Positions 1 to 11,722 of a stretch of DNA of 64,000 bases are shown here, one piece after another. Numbering within the stretch: position 1 is the first letter of the stretch; each line of letters begins with the position of its first letter. Under the pieces are notes generated by a model. That model saw only the letters and a list, made by a program, of their open reading frames with translations. It searched no databases and had not been told where the DNA came from. Position numbers and translations under genes: made by a program. Source of the DNA: Tupaia tana (lineage: Eukaryota > Chordata > Mammalia > Scandentia > Tupaiidae); NCBI GenBank assembly GCA_026018925.1, contig JAKSZU010000002.1, forward strand, positions 159,161,400-159,225,399. The letters run 5' to 3'.

Positions 1-880
1 ACACATATGCTTAGTGTGTTTTTAAGCTGGAGCCAGGATTTGAACCATAGTGGATTACACGGTATTCAGCTTTCCACACACAGTATTTAACCACTATGTT
101 GACAACAAAGTCGATCCTAAATTCAGTCTAGACGGCAGGTTGTTTGCTGGTTTATAAGAAATGAGAAGGCACAATAGACAAGTTAAATGGCAGTACCCAG
201 AAACGAACACAAATTGAAAATACGTGAAAATTTACAGAATAACTGCCTGGGCTTTTTTAATAAGTCAATGGCATGAGAGGAAAGGAGAGGGGGGACTTCT
301 TTAGATTAGTAGGGATTTCAGAAACATAACAATCAAATCAGTATGTGGTCCTTATCAGGATCATGATGTAAACAGGTGTAAGCCTTCACCAGTTGCCAGG
401 ATTTTTCGGGCTCCATAATTCTCATCTGTTAATTTCTGTTCATTATTTTTGTTCATATCACACAAAATGTACTAGGCACAGACCAACGATAAAAAAGATA
501 TGTTTTTAGAATAATGGAGGACACTGAATATAAACTGTATAGTTGATATTGCAGATATATTATAAATTTAGTTAAGCGTGTTTATGTAAGAAAACTCTCT
601 AGTTTGTGGAGATTCACACTGAAGTATGTAGAAGTAAACTGACAAGTTATCTAGGACTTGCCTTGATAGGCGGTGGCAATAAAAATAGGTGGAGGAAAGA
701 GCACATAAAAATAAGCATGTTATAATTACTGGATCAAGGTAGGGTTCATTTTTTGTTGTGCAAACATGTGAAAATTTTCATCTTAAAATACATGGAAGAG
801 TGTGCCATAACAATCAGGATCTCTATACATTTCAATGTGAAGAAGGTTAAGGTAGGATATTTTTTGTTGGTTTGTTTTTA
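1..880. other. no recognisable element
   Basis: AT-rich sequence in which I see no gene, no SINE and no repeat I can name. Positions 1-110 resemble the degraded head side of a minus-strand SINE (a 'ggagccaggatttgaacc'-like string near 30-47), but it is too weak to call. Confidence 0.4.
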
Positions 881-1141
881 ATTTTTTTTTTCAGGTTTTT
901 GCCTTAGGGCGTGCACTCTTTCTTGCCAGAAAGAGACATAAAGACAAAAAGAGGGAAAGTGAAAAATCATCCCTCATGGGGGACGGCCATGTTGCAATCC
1001 CTTCTCCTCCATTCTCTTGTAATTTCAAGCACACATGCACACATCCCCAGCATGATTCGCAAGCCACCAGGTCTGGGACTCAAACCATAGATGGTCATGT
1101 GTGAGGTCAGTGCCTTAAACACTACTCCTCCTGCTGGCCCC
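881..1141 (-). mobile_element. long tRNA-SINE (GGCC group)
   Basis: Reverse-complement SINE. It opens with a T run (A tail), then the 'ggtttttgccttagggc' tail motif, a purine-rich middle, 'aagccaccaggtctgggactcaaacc' (inverted B-box region) and ends at 'ctgctggcccc', the tRNA 5' end. Many substitutions suggest an older copy. No clear target duplication. Confidence 0.85.
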
Positions 1142-1440
1142 AAGTTAGGCTATTATTAAATGTGTTTGCAAACATTATGGTGAAGTTGGTGGGGCCATTT
1201 GGGATTAGCTTTCTCATAACGATATCTGAAAACTAATAGATGTACAAGAAACAATAAAAGGTGGTCACAAGCAGGGAAGCTTGCTGCGGTTGCTGGAAGT
1301 CTTCAAGAACCAAAGACAGAGTACATCTATGAAATGGATTCTTGTTTTAATTGGATTTTATTTTATTCATTTTATTAAATAAAAAGGCAAATATTAGGGA
1401 ATATTTTTCTTTCTTTGTTAAACACACTAATCCCCACCCC

Positions 1441-1700
1441 CTTTCTTTCAGTTTCTACTATAGGTAGTATGCTCACTGAAGAGAGAGAGAGACAAAGAGA
1501 CAGAGAGAGGGGAGGCGGTGATAAATCATCCCTCACTCCTCCCAGGGGGCTGGCCAGACTTGCAGTCCCTTTGGGGTTTTGAACACTCACACTCACAAAC
1601 ACACTCTTGGCATGATTTCCAACCCCATATTGTAGACTCATCCATGGAGCCAGTGTTGCAGGACCCAGCGGCTTCAATCTCCACATGACCTGCTGGCCCC
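1441..1700 (-). mobile_element. long tRNA-SINE, diverged
   Basis: Reverse-complement SINE with a GA-rich strand, 'aaatcatccctcac', a degraded inverted B box around 1650-1675 and the terminal 'tgacctgctggcccc'. It lies head to tail just before the next SINE. Confidence 0.75.
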
Positions 1701-1712
1701 AAGCAAACTAAG

Positions 1713-2272
1713 TTTTTTTTCTTTTTTTTTTTTTTTTAGAGATTATTTTTGTTGTTTTTATGAGGTGCTTGGCAGAGAGACAATGAGAAAGAAAGTGAGA
1801 AATCACCCCCCAGGGGTGATGGCCATGCTGCAATTCCTTCTTCTCCTTTCTCCTATCAGGATTTTGGGCATGCACACAGACACAATAGTGTGAGTTCTCA
1901 AGCTGTTGGATCCGGGACTCAAATTGCAGTAAGGCATGTGGGAGCCCAGTGTCTTAACCACTATGGCACCTGGGATCAGCAGATAATATAACGGTTACGT
2001 CGTTGGACTCCCACATAGTAGACTATGTTTCGAGTCTCAGACCTGGAGGCTTAAAACTCATGCTGAGCATGTGTGTGTGCATGCCCAAATTCCCAAGAGG
2101 AGAATGGAAGAGAAAGGACTGCAGCTTGGCCATCCCCCCCCAGAGGGTGATTTCTTGCTTTCTGTCTCTCTGTATCTCTCTGTCTCTCCAGTGAGTGCAT
2201 GTACTCTATAGCAAAACTCTCTAAACAAAAACAAAACCAAAACCAAAAAAGCCACTATGCTACCTGCTGACC
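1713..2272 (-). mobile_element. long tRNA-SINE split by a younger SINE
   Basis: Reverse-complement SINE. The T-rich tail to 'ccactatggcacctg' occupies 1713-1972. The last part of the head ('ctgctgacc') reappears after the inserted SINE, at 2267-2272. The interruption at 1973-2251 is bounded by near-identical 15-base copies (1958-1972 and 2252-2266, two differences), as expected for a target-site duplication. Confidence 0.85.
1973..2251 (+). mobile_element. long tRNA-SINE (CGAC group), nested
   Basis: Forward SINE: head 'gatcagcagataatataacg', A box near 1985-1998, B box 'gtttcgagtctc' near 2027, body, CT-rich run 2150-2190, end motif 'ctctatagcaaaactctct', A-rich tail. It sits inside the previous SINE with a 15-bp duplication, so it is the younger of the two. 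Confidence 0.9.
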
Positions 2273-2962
2273 CTGTACGCTACCATTCTAATCCCAGATG
2301 TTTAAGCCATGGAACCAAGTGGTCCTTCCTCAACTGAGACAGTGTAACTTTAGATTCAATTATTCAAAAAATACATACAAATATTAAAAGTGAAACTGAA
2401 AATAAAAAGTGGAAAAGGAAAAGAATGAGAGCATGACTACTGACCTAGCGTGGCAAGGATCTGCTTTCAATACTAGCTGTTTTACTAGGAGCCATGGTGT
2501 TGACCCTGAAAGTTAAGTCTGCAGTCATTAAAAAATCCACCACCTACAGTTGTTTTCCATTCCTCCCCCTCCCACATTTTATTGATTCACAAAATTTATT
2601 AAATGATCTAACTACTTTCAAAAGCAAGTTTAGCTGGTATATACATACCTGTGAATACATGTCTGAGTAGAATGAATATACTATAAGGCAGCACCTATCT
2701 GATACTATATAGCTTACTACAGTCATTAAATGGGTATTTTTTAATATGTTTTTTTTTTTAATTTTAAGAAAAGCAGTTTTAAGTTTAGTAAATCAAAAAA
2801 AATGCTAAGGAACTTTGCTTAAAACTTAAAGCCAAGAAACAGGTTAGAATTCTGTTCCAATAGTTGGTACATGAACCTATTGGCAGCTCGAGATAGGTCA
2901 AAAATCTTTAAAACTAGAAAACAAAGTCTAGGAGAAAATCAGCAATGTTGAGAAATAGGGGG
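2273..2962. other. no recognisable element
   Basis: AT-rich sequence; the short open frames here have no recognisable domain. Nothing I can name. Confidence 0.4.
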
Positions 2963-2964
2963 AA

Positions 2965-2997
<33 letters not shown>

Positions 2998-3049
2998 TAT
3001 GTGTGCGTGTGTGTGTATATATGTATATCTATATCTATCTATCTATATA

Positions 3050-3094
<45 letters not shown>
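2963..3094. repeat. compound TA / CA-TG / TATC microsatellite
   Basis: Runs of (TA)n, (CA)n, (TG)n, TATC-like units and (TA)n in sequence, about 130 bp. The open reading frame through it is only the translation of the repeat. Confidence 0.95.
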
Positions 3095-3096
<2 letters not shown>

Positions 3097-3169
3097 GAAA
3101 TCACATTTTGTATGCTGTGATGATGCTCTGGAAATAAATTTTAATCAATTAATTAAAATTTTTTAAAAA

Positions 3170-3960
3170 GACAAAAAATAATATCCCACCCCCTAATGAA
3201 GCTGGGAGCGTGCCACTCAAATTCTACAGAAATATCTTTTTTCAGGTAAGAGGAGGTCAGCTTTACTGAACCACTTTGTTGTCAATTAGATAGTCATTAG
3301 GGTCAGCATCAATGCCACTTAAAGGGAGAGAGATAGCTTTATTGTTAAATGCAAATTAAGAGCTGCTTTTTCTAGGCAGGTTCTCAGACAGAAATACTCC
3401 CTTCTAACTCCAGTAGAGTTCAGGTAAGGATCTAAGGTCCAGGACCTAAAAGCATGACTGTTTAGACATTTACAGAGAGTGGGTGGGTCTTAATGAATGC
3501 ATAATTATCCATAAGTGTGCTCTTCAATTTACAACTCCCCTTCTGTCAGCAGGCAAAATCCTTCATGAAATGGAGTGTCTAGCCACCTTCCCAATTCCCA
3601 CTGTAGTGACTGCAGCTGATATTCCTTGAAGAAAATCTGACGATCTTAAATGTGTGGTTTCTTTGTAATAAGATAGGACAGCCCATTACATTAAATTAAC
3701 CACTATTTATTTCAATTTTTCTGGCTCATTGATTTAGGGAAAGCTTCTGAAGTTTTTAAAAGAGGGTTAATTTAATTCAGAAAAAGACCTGAAGTTGCAA
3801 CCTAAATCCAAAGATGATTTACTCCACAAGGTAAATAAAAGCTGGCCCAGTGGCCAATGGGAAAAGTGGAAGTGTTTGATTTCTCACTTTTCAAAATGGA
3901 TCTTCCATCAGCCTCCACCCTGGAATCTGTCTGCCACATTTGGGAATTGGCTCTATATAC
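3170..3960. other. no recognisable element
   Basis: Unassigned sequence between the microsatellite and a mariner-like MITE. Open frames on both strands near 3800-4090 overlap each other and the MITE and show no domain. Confidence 0.4.
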
Positions 3961-4033
3961 TATTAACATTGTCAGGAAAGTCATGACATTTTTCTATGTA
4001 AAAATGCATCATGACTTTACCAACAACAACTCT
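3961..4033. mobile_element. mariner-like MITE, copy 1
   Basis: A 73-bp near-palindrome. The left arm 'gtcaggaaagtcatgacatt' and the inverted right arm 'gttggtaaagtcatgatgca' match over most of their length, with a 'ttttctatgtaaaaa' centre and TA at the left edge. Two further copies occur at 40521 and 42332. The ends resemble mariner termini in other mammals (TATTGGGT...). Too short to encode a transposase. Confidence 0.65.
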
Positions 4034-4457
4034 ATACAAGGTCGGCCCTTTAGAACTGCCTCATCCTACCTCCTACTTCTTTTGCAGAAATAATTTAATA
4101 TCATCATCAATCTGAGTTTATGTACATTTCCCATCCTCAAAATAATTAGTCTCTGATTCTGATCGTTATTCTCCCTTTAATTTAGACAGATAATAAATAC
4201 AGTATCTCACATTTTAGATCAGCTCATGCTATCATTATCAAACTTTTAAGTAGATAAGTTCATAAGTTAACACTATGATGATGCTATTATTCAAGGGTAA
4301 TTCATTTCTGTTGATTTCATAGTACTTTTCAAAATGCTCAAACATGTTTTATCCTTATTAAAATTCTTCTTTTTTCCTTATTAAAATTCTTAGAGAGAGA
4401 AAACTTAGCTTATTTCATTTATGGTAGAAAAAAATGTAAAATACTTAGGATAAATCA
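4034..4457. other. no recognisable element
   Basis: AT-rich, unassigned. A short direct repeat 'ccttattaaaattctt' occurs twice near 4354-4391. Confidence 0.4.
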
Positions 4458-4472
4458 AAGCTTAATAATAAT

Positions 4473-4984
4473 ATTTTTTTTTTCTATAGGACACTTATGC
4501 TGCTCACTAAAGAGAGACAGAGAGAAAGTAAGACATTCCTCCCCACCCCTAAGGGGAATAATGATGTCACAATCCCTTCTCCTCTAATCTCCTCAGATTT
4601 GGGGCACACCCATACATGTACCCTGCATGATTTTTAAAAAGAGGTTCTTGCCTTAGGGCACATGTGCTCCTTAGAGAGAGAGACAGACAGAGATAGTGAG
4701 AGAGACAATGAGAAATGACTCACGGGGGAAATGGCCACAATCCCTTCTCCTTCATTCTTCTCCCGAAATCTTGGGCACACGTGCACACATACCCGGGGTG
4801 ATTTTTGAAACCACTGGGTCTGGGATTCAAACTGAAGTTGGCCATGTGGGAGCCCAATGATATAACTACTATGCTATCTGCTGGCCCCACCCAGCATGAC
4901 TTTCAAGCCACCTGTCAGGAACTCTAACCACATAGTCAGTCATATGGGATCCAGCACCTTAAATGCCATGCAACTTGCTGGTAC
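4473..4984 (-). mobile_element. long tRNA-SINE (GGCC group) split by another SINE
   Basis: Reverse-complement SINE in two parts: tail to body at 4473-4634 and head side at 4904-4984. The whole insertion is flanked by a perfect 15-bp direct repeat, aagcttaataataat, at 4458-4472 and 4985-4999. The gap holds a second SINE. Confidence 0.9.
4635..4889 (-). mobile_element. long tRNA-SINE nested in a SINE
   Basis: Reverse-complement SINE ending in 'ctatctgctggcccc'. It is bounded by 'ccctgcatgatttt' (4621-4634) and 'cccagcatgacttt' (4890-4903), a target duplication made from the outer SINE's own body. Two SINEs of the same orientation are thus nested. Confidence 0.9.
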
Positions 4985-5149
4985 AAGCTTAATAATAATT
5001 CCAAAAGCTAACCATCCTTATGTGCTTTCCATACGTTAGCTTGTTTAGTCACCATAGAGGAGTAATTAGCTAGAAATAATCTTCGGCTTTAAAATGTAAA
5101 GTTCTGGAATAGATTTGCCTCTATGTAGGTACAACAGAAAATACTGGTC

Positions 5150-5335
5150 AAAAGTTAAAGCTCCTGAACTGTTTGAAACAACTGCTTTTTCACCATTATA
5201 GGGATAGTTAGGCAAAGTTATTTAATTTCTCTCTTCCTCAGTGTCCTCTTGTGTATATCGAAATGTTTGAACTGGGAGTAATTACAGTCTTCCTTCATAG
5301 ATCAAATGAGAAAATTATACATACTTTTCCACACA
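5150..5335 (+). mobile_element. MIR fragment
   Basis: Matches the remembered MIR core: 'ttaggcaaagttatttaatttctct' region, 'cttcctcagtgtcctc' and 'atcaaatgagaaaatt'. Ancient and diverged. Confidence 0.6.
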
Positions 5336-5653
5336 CTACCTGAGTTATGAGAGTGGTTCAGTACTAACCGCTATTCCCAAGATGATGACTTGTTTCCTCT
5401 ATACCCAGCCATGTTTTGGATCTGGGAGGTGGATTTGAAATTTTCAGGGTATTAGATAGACTGTTTTTCCAAAACCTGTACATTTTTGAATCTTTAGTAG
5501 TATGAACTTGCCTACTCAGAAGAGTAGAGGAAAAAACAGATGAATCTACTCTCTTTCAATAAATACTCATATAGAATTTATAAATAAAACAATTCAAACT
5601 ACTCTGCAAATAAATTAGGGCTCAGGATTCCATTTAGATCAATTAAATTTTCT

Positions 5654-5835
5654 TTTTTTAAATGATTACTTTATCTAATTTTATTTATTATTGTTATTTT
5701 CCAGTTTGATCAGAGAGAGACAGAGAAAGACAGAGAGGGAAAGTGAGAAAGCAAGCCACCAGGTCCAGGACTTGAACTGCGGTCAGCCATGTGGGAGTCC
5801 AGCACTTTTACCACCATGCCACCTGCCAGCCCCTA
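5654..5835 (-). mobile_element. short tRNA-SINE
   Basis: Reverse-complement short form: AT-rich tail, 'tttgatcagagagagac', 'aagcaagccaccaggtcc', inverted B box 'cttgaactgcgg', head end 'acctgccagccc'. Flanked by a near-perfect duplication (5637-5653 and 5836-5852). Confidence 0.9.
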
Positions 5836-5889
5836 GGTCAATTTAATTTTCTAGCAACAATAAAATGACACATCCAGATGCACATTCCT

Positions 5890-6620
5890 TCATACATTCA
5901 TTCAATCACTTAATATTAATTAAGAGACAAAAGTCTTCTGGGTTCCTGTCTAGGCAGTGAGGGAACACAAAAATGAATAGGACCTAGCTCACAACTTCAC
6001 GAAATTCACAGAAAAATGTGAAAGGCTGCTTTCAAAACAACCTGAGAAGTGCAATGATAGACATATATGCAGGACGTTACAGGAACAGCTCCACCTGGGA
6101 AGATCATAGAAGGTGTCCTGGAGGAAGAGGTAAATAAACCAAGTGGGAGTTAGGGAGTTAGAGAGCTGATAAAGGTGAACGGTAAGCCTGTAAACATAGA
6201 AGCAGGATGAAGCAAAGTCAATGAAGTGAAAGAGACCATAGCTTGTGCAAAAAACTTCAAGAAATTCAATGTTAGTATAAAAAATGTCTGACCAAAGGAA
6301 CAAGAGGCTAATCTAGGGAGGTAAGCAGGGGTCAGGTTCTCAGATTTGCTCTGTTACGCTCAAGTGCATGGCTTACTTTTCATTACGATGACAGTGGGCA
6401 GCAAAAGTTTACCAACAGATGAGTTGCACAATGAGACTTCTGCTTTGGACATGGGATATCAACAAGTGTAAGAAGGTGAAGCCCTGGGCTGATTGTTTGT
6501 GATGGGGTATAGGAGGCAGAGGAAAGAGTAGGGAGTTATCGCACTAGTCAGATGAAAGTTGCAGGATACATTGCAGAGTCTTGGCAAGAATCATGAGGCA
6601 GAGATAAATAGCATAACTTA
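5890..6620 (-). mobile_element. L2 fragment, antisense
   Basis: Resembles the reverse complement of LINE2: a 'cttcattcattcaatcactta'-like start, 'aaggaacaagaggctaatct', and a late part with 'agtagggagttatcgcactag'. The 104-residue minus-strand open frame inside (5989-6303) has no recognisable domain. Ancient; boundaries approximate. Confidence 0.5.
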
Positions 6621-6845
6621 TTATGATGATCTACAGAAAAAAAAAAACATTAAACAGCAATAAACCACCCAAATAAAAAAGCAATTCAGACAAAAAAATG
6701 CCTTGTTAAAGAAGCATTCATTCAGAAATGCTACAGCTACCAAAGAACAAATCTTGACTCACAAACGTGGTGACTTCTGAAGCTACTCTAGTGTGAGTTA
6801 GCTCAGTGTGCTCAGTGTGCTCTGCTAGCCGCATAGGTGTCTCCT

Positions 6846-6865
6846 TCAGGGTTTCTCATCCTCAG

Positions 6866-6907
<42 letters not shown>

Positions 6908-7363
6908 AGAGGTTTTTGCTATAGGGCACAGGTGCTCACCAGAAAGAGAGAGAGAGACAGAGAGAGAAAGTGAGAAATCACCTCCCTGGGGTGGGGGGAG
7001 TTGCCATGCTGCAAGCCCTTCTCCTCCATTCTCCTCTCAAGATCTTGGGCATGCACGCACACGTGCCTGGCATAAGTTTAAGCCACCAGGTCCAGGACTC
7101 GAACCACAGTTGAGTACATGGGAGTCCAGTGACATAGCCATTATGCCATCTGCTGGTCCCTCAACCTCAGTGCTATTGACCTTGTGGGCTAGATAGCTCT
7201 AAGTCATGGGAACTTTCTGTGCAGTAGGATGTTTACCAGCCACCCAGGTTTCTACTCACTCAATGCCTGTGGTAGCCTCCCAATTTTGACAACCAATCAT
7301 GTTTTCAAATAACATCAAGTGTCTCTGCAGGGACAAAAATAGCTCTAGGTTGAGAAACACTTA
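6846..7363 (-). mobile_element. MER20-type hAT element split by a SINE
   Basis: Starts 'cagggtttctcatcctcag' and ends 'ctctaggttgagaaacact', the inverted-repeat pair typical of MER20. The middle has 'tgctattgaccttgtgggct' and 'gtaggatgtttaccagc'. Non-autonomous, no coding capacity. A SINE occupies 6870-7159. Confidence 0.8.
6870..7159 (-). mobile_element. long tRNA-SINE (CGAC group) in MER20
   Basis: Begins with a very long T run (about 38, the inverted A tail), then 'gagaggtttttgctatagggc', body, 'ccaggactcgaaccacag' and 'catctgctggtcc'. Flanked by 15-base copies at 6855-6869 and 7160-7174 (two differences). The long unbroken tail suggests a fairly recent insertion. Confidence 0.95.
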
Positions 7364-7374
7364 TCTAATGCATT

Positions 7375-10300
7375 TTGAAAAGTGCTAGAATATTCTAGCT
7401 GCCTCGGTGAACTAGACCTAGGTTACTCTAAAGATTCTATGGGATGTGGTTGTGTGTGCGTGTATGTGTGTGTACAGGAATTAGGGAGCAGTAGAGGTAA
7501 CAGTAGACCACTATGGTTTCATTAAAAACACATGAATACTATAAGTGTCTGATATTTTAATGCCTCTCTATCAAATATGTTTATTTATAACTGAACAAGT
7601 CAATGTTAAAAGAAATCTTCTGATTTCTGATGCCTCTCTTTTTTACAATTAAAGGTATAATTTCCTGGAGAAAAATAATGTGACTATCAACACATTTAGA
7701 AGCTGATTTGAAGTGCCATATGAGGATGAATTACTACACTGCTATTTACTGCCTAACTTATTAAAGGAGAATCTGAGTCTAGCGCTCTGTTTTATTGGAA
7801 TGGTATATAATGGTGTGGTTTCCTGGTATTTCTATTAATGTGAATACAACTAAGCAGTGCGTATCCTAGAAAATTCCCAGGAGAGAAATTTGAGCTGCTC
7901 TTAACTGACCTTCTGACACTTTCAGCTCCATTGGTGAGTTCCCATGGTCCCAGCTATGGTAACTGATAGATGTATTCAGCAGTGAGGTTGATTATTAAAT
8001 TCCCTGGAGACTGTTCTAAAACTCCTAGAAAGAGACCACAGATTCTATATACCAATAGAAAGACATAATAACTAAATAAGTTAACTGTGCCTTAAGCAGC
8101 CTTAATAGCTTTATCATGTACAGAACAGGAAAAAAGAGAAAAAAAAAAGACAAAGAAAGGGTTTTTCCTCCAATCTCTGCATTTGTCTGAGCATACCTAC
8201 AATATTATGATTGCTTTGGTGGGATGTTTTAAGAAGGAAATTGACAAATTAGAGCGTGTTCTGAGAACCAGCAGAATAACGAGTGTCCTAGTAGGTATGC
8301 TTCCTACTCAAGTCTTCATTGTTCATATTGATGGGCTGAATATGTCATGCCCTTAAGGCTTGGAAAACTCTAATTAACAACAGAAAAAATTATAATGTTA
8401 ATGGCAGGAATACTGCCACACAGTTTCTCAAAACACGGTTGGTGGAACCCCAATCATACAAAGAAAAGAAAATGTGATGGGAAAATATGGCAGTTTGGCA
8501 GACAGCTGAAATACAATAGTTGGTTAATGTCAGCAAGTCTGAGTGTGTTTTCTATGTGGGTACTATGAACATTTTGGATGCTTTTTTAGCCAGGACATTA
8601 ACTGTCTCTTACGTCCCCTCCAACGTACTTCTATGTTGTTACTCACATCACTCTCGGCTCCCCTGGTGCCTGCTGTTGTTAACAATACTAAACACCAACC
8701 GAGAACTCTGCCCCCCCAAATACTAGAAAAGCCACAGTGAGCCTTGCCTACTGGGCTCACAGTGTTCATGCTGTGACTGAATAAAATGCACTATATGCAT
8801 CAGAAAAGTCAGTACAAGGGGTTTTTATAACCTGAAGAAAATGAACATCATAATGCAGGTTTTGCTGTTTCTGCATTTCATTTACTTTGAACGTGTAAGT
8901 GTGCAGTGTAGCTCTCCAGTACTGATGTATTTCAGCATTGTTTTGTAGAACATTTTATGTATGTAATAGTAGCTATGAAAAGACTTTTCTAGTTGAATTG
9001 TGACATTACCTACACTCAAAACTATCTACTATGTAAGTGAGTACTTTATGCCAAGTGCACTAAGAAATGTGTTATTATAAAATTATCGTTTTCAAAATAT
9101 TTATAAGCACAAACAAGGACATAAAAACATAAGAAAAAATTCAATTCATACCAAAAAATGTTATTTCAACTTGATATTTTCCAGATAATTCACACTAAAC
9201 ATGTTATTTTACTGAAATGTCTCCAAGTAGTGAGGTTTTTAATTTCTCCCTATAGACTTAGATAACTTTAGAAAATGTACTGCAAATCTCTAAGTTACCT
9301 AATATTTTACCTCATTGATAGAATAAATATCTGTAGGAAGATTTTAAGTAGTATTCCTCTGTCCCTCTTTTTGAATTTAAAACTATTTAAAAGCTATTGA
9401 ATATGTTGAAAGATAAAGCACTTTAAATGATAAATCTTACTTGATTATCTGAAAGATTTTTATTTAATATAAATGCAAGCCAGAGGGAAATAAGAAATAT
9501 CAAAATATTATATTATCAAATATGCAATTTGCTATAGAGTTCCTTTATTAAAATCGCCAATTATTATTTCACATAAAATTTAATTGAGGTCACTACCCTA
9601 CTGGCAAGTTATTTCAAAATTTCTTTCTTATAATAAGATTTGTTATTGTAGCATTTTCCACATCAATGCTTCCTTTATATCTATATGCTTTTTATATCTG
9701 TTTATAAAGATAATAGGCATCACCCGTAATTTGGTTGAATTAATAATCAAGCTATACATTTAAATGTCTGAGGAGGAAATGTCCTTCTGTTTCCTGCTAA
9801 CAAAGTCGACAGCATGGGAAAGCTCTGGCTCTTCCGAGAACTCTTAGTGAATCGCAAAAAAGTGAAACTGTCCGTGCATTCTGAATACACAAAACTAAGT
9901 GTTCTCCTTATGGTGCTGGGGCATAATTCCTCTGAATATGTGACATTTTCACATGACAAGTTACACACACCGTTATTCACTGAAACACAAATATAAATAC
10001 ACAAATATAGAGAGAAGTCATGTCCCTGCCAAGGACCACAGGCCTGCTTGAAGCTCTGATTTCACTGACCTTGAACATCTGTTGATTAAGATCATTGCAT
10101 TTGAATATGAATAGTCTGTACGGTGATCAGACTCATGCAACATGGTGCTGGGGTTGGATGGCCCTGTGAATTAACAACAGGACTTCTAAGGTATCTAGAG
10201 TTCACTTGCTGACTTCCTGCCTCTCATCCTTTCCCTTTTCTTCTGTTTAAACACTGATTATTTGTATGCCAGGTATTGTACTCTCTGCAAAGAATTAAAC

Positions 10301-10789
10301 CACTGACTACTATGTCATCCCTACACTAGAAGAGCTAAAAGCCGCCTGTTAAAGAAATGTGTTCTACTAATAAGCGACTATATTAATGTGTTTAACATTA
10401 TTATTGAGAGACACAGACACATAGAAAAGAGCAAGGAGGACCAACTGTTGTGGTCTGAAGAGTGAAAATGCAGACCATCTTCGGAGAAATGTTGTTATTA
10501 AATAACAAATCATAAAAAGAAGAAAAAAAACACACAAACTTTTTCCTTCTCACTGAAGGAATCGACGTTAGAAGAGTTGGCAGCAATATGCAGTTCTATA
10601 AAAGGAATTTTGTTTTCCCACTAACATCTATTTTAAAATGGCAAATTTATTTCCATGATAGGAAATGCATTTCTTAAATGATAAAATAAATTCGTGCTAA
10701 AACATAAGAACTAATTAACACAAACATGCCAAGTTCTATAATTGGTGTTATTTGGGGGCACCTTTAATGGATTTTCAGAAATGTCTCAA
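7375..10789. other. SINE-free unassigned block
   Basis: About 3.4 kb with no SINE and no element I can name. A TG-rich patch lies near 7445-7475. The stretch 9771-10060 is less AT-rich and has overlapping open frames of 60 and 85 residues on opposite strands without recognisable domains. Confidence 0.4.
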
Positions 10790-10935
10790 TTTTGGACTGT
10801 TGCCCTACCCTTGATGTTCTATTTATCTTTCATTTTCATTCACCTTGCTTCATGCTTGTGTTCACATGAGAATTGCTCACGTTGTACCTGACTCACAGAA
10901 AATATGCAATAAATATTAATTATTATTATTGTGCT
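10790..10935 (+). mobile_element. L2/MIR 3' end
   Basis: Ends with 'gcaataaatattaattatt', the remembered 3' end of L2/MIR ('...ctcaataaatatttgtt'), preceded by a diverged 'cctgactcacagaaaata'. Ancient. Confidence 0.5.
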
Positions 10936-11029
10936 TAATGCCTATAAAATTAGTGCTCAATTTCACATGCTACCAGTAGTTACGAACTTATAACAAAAGT
11001 TCTATGAACTTAGAGCTGATCTTGATCAT

Positions 11030-11160
11030 AGACGTCTATTCCATTTCATTGGACTTACAGAGAAGAAAATTAGGCATAGAATGAATTAATAAAGTGGGGA
11101 CTGGACAAGGTCAAACAGCTTATTGTCTCAGTCTAATTCGGTTCTCCTGAAAGAGTATTA
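11030..11160 (-). mobile_element. MIR fragment, antisense
   Basis: 'ttacagagaagaaaattagg' followed by 'gacaaggtcaaacagctta' matches the inverted MIR core ('ttacagatgaggaaactgagg ... aaggtcacacagct'). Confidence 0.55.
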
Positions 11161-11164
11161 TACA

Positions 11165-11345
11165 TAACAGAGAGTATAAGCTTTGGAATAACAAATTGAT
11201 GGGTTCAAAACCCAGATCGATTACTCCCTTCTTGAACTTCCCTTCTTCTGAGAATCAATCCTCTTGTCTGTAAAATAGGTATAATAGTGGCTTAATAGAA
11301 TTTTACATGCAAAGTGTATAGCACAATAAATTAGAATCTCCACTC
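11165..11345 (+). mobile_element. MIR fragment
   Basis: 'gctttggaataacaaattga', 'gggttcaaaacccagatc', 'cttgtctgtaaaataggtat' and 'catgcaaagtgtatagcaca' follow MIR in order, from the tRNA-like part to the 3' side. Confidence 0.75.
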
Positions 11346-11722
11346 TGCACATAATTTATTTTCTTTTTATTATTAACCAGTAATGTTATTTTCTATATGC
11401 TTTGCTAGCCTGAATATTACCAAATGTGAAGTTTCAGATTTTGAATATAGCTTTGTGCAATATTCCATCAAATCTATGAATTCCAAATGTTACTATAAAT
11501 AAAGTATATCCTATTTAAATAGCTTAAGGATCATAAGAATTAAACAAAGGACTAAAAAGGTTTGGCTAAATAAAGTTTAACATTTGAAAGAAATAATGAA
11601 TGATCAATTCTTAAAGTTTGTGTCAATATATTTTGATCTTTTAACTATTAATATAAATAACTGCTCCACTTTGTTTTGTTCAGTATCCTCTACTGGATAG
11701 TTTTTAAATACATATAAATCCT

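Noticed and set aside
2945..3166. Open frame rich in YIYIYI
   Set aside because: It is the translation of a TA/CA microsatellite.
9747..10004. Overlapping open frames on both strands
   Set aside because: Both are short, overlap on opposite strands and show no domain.
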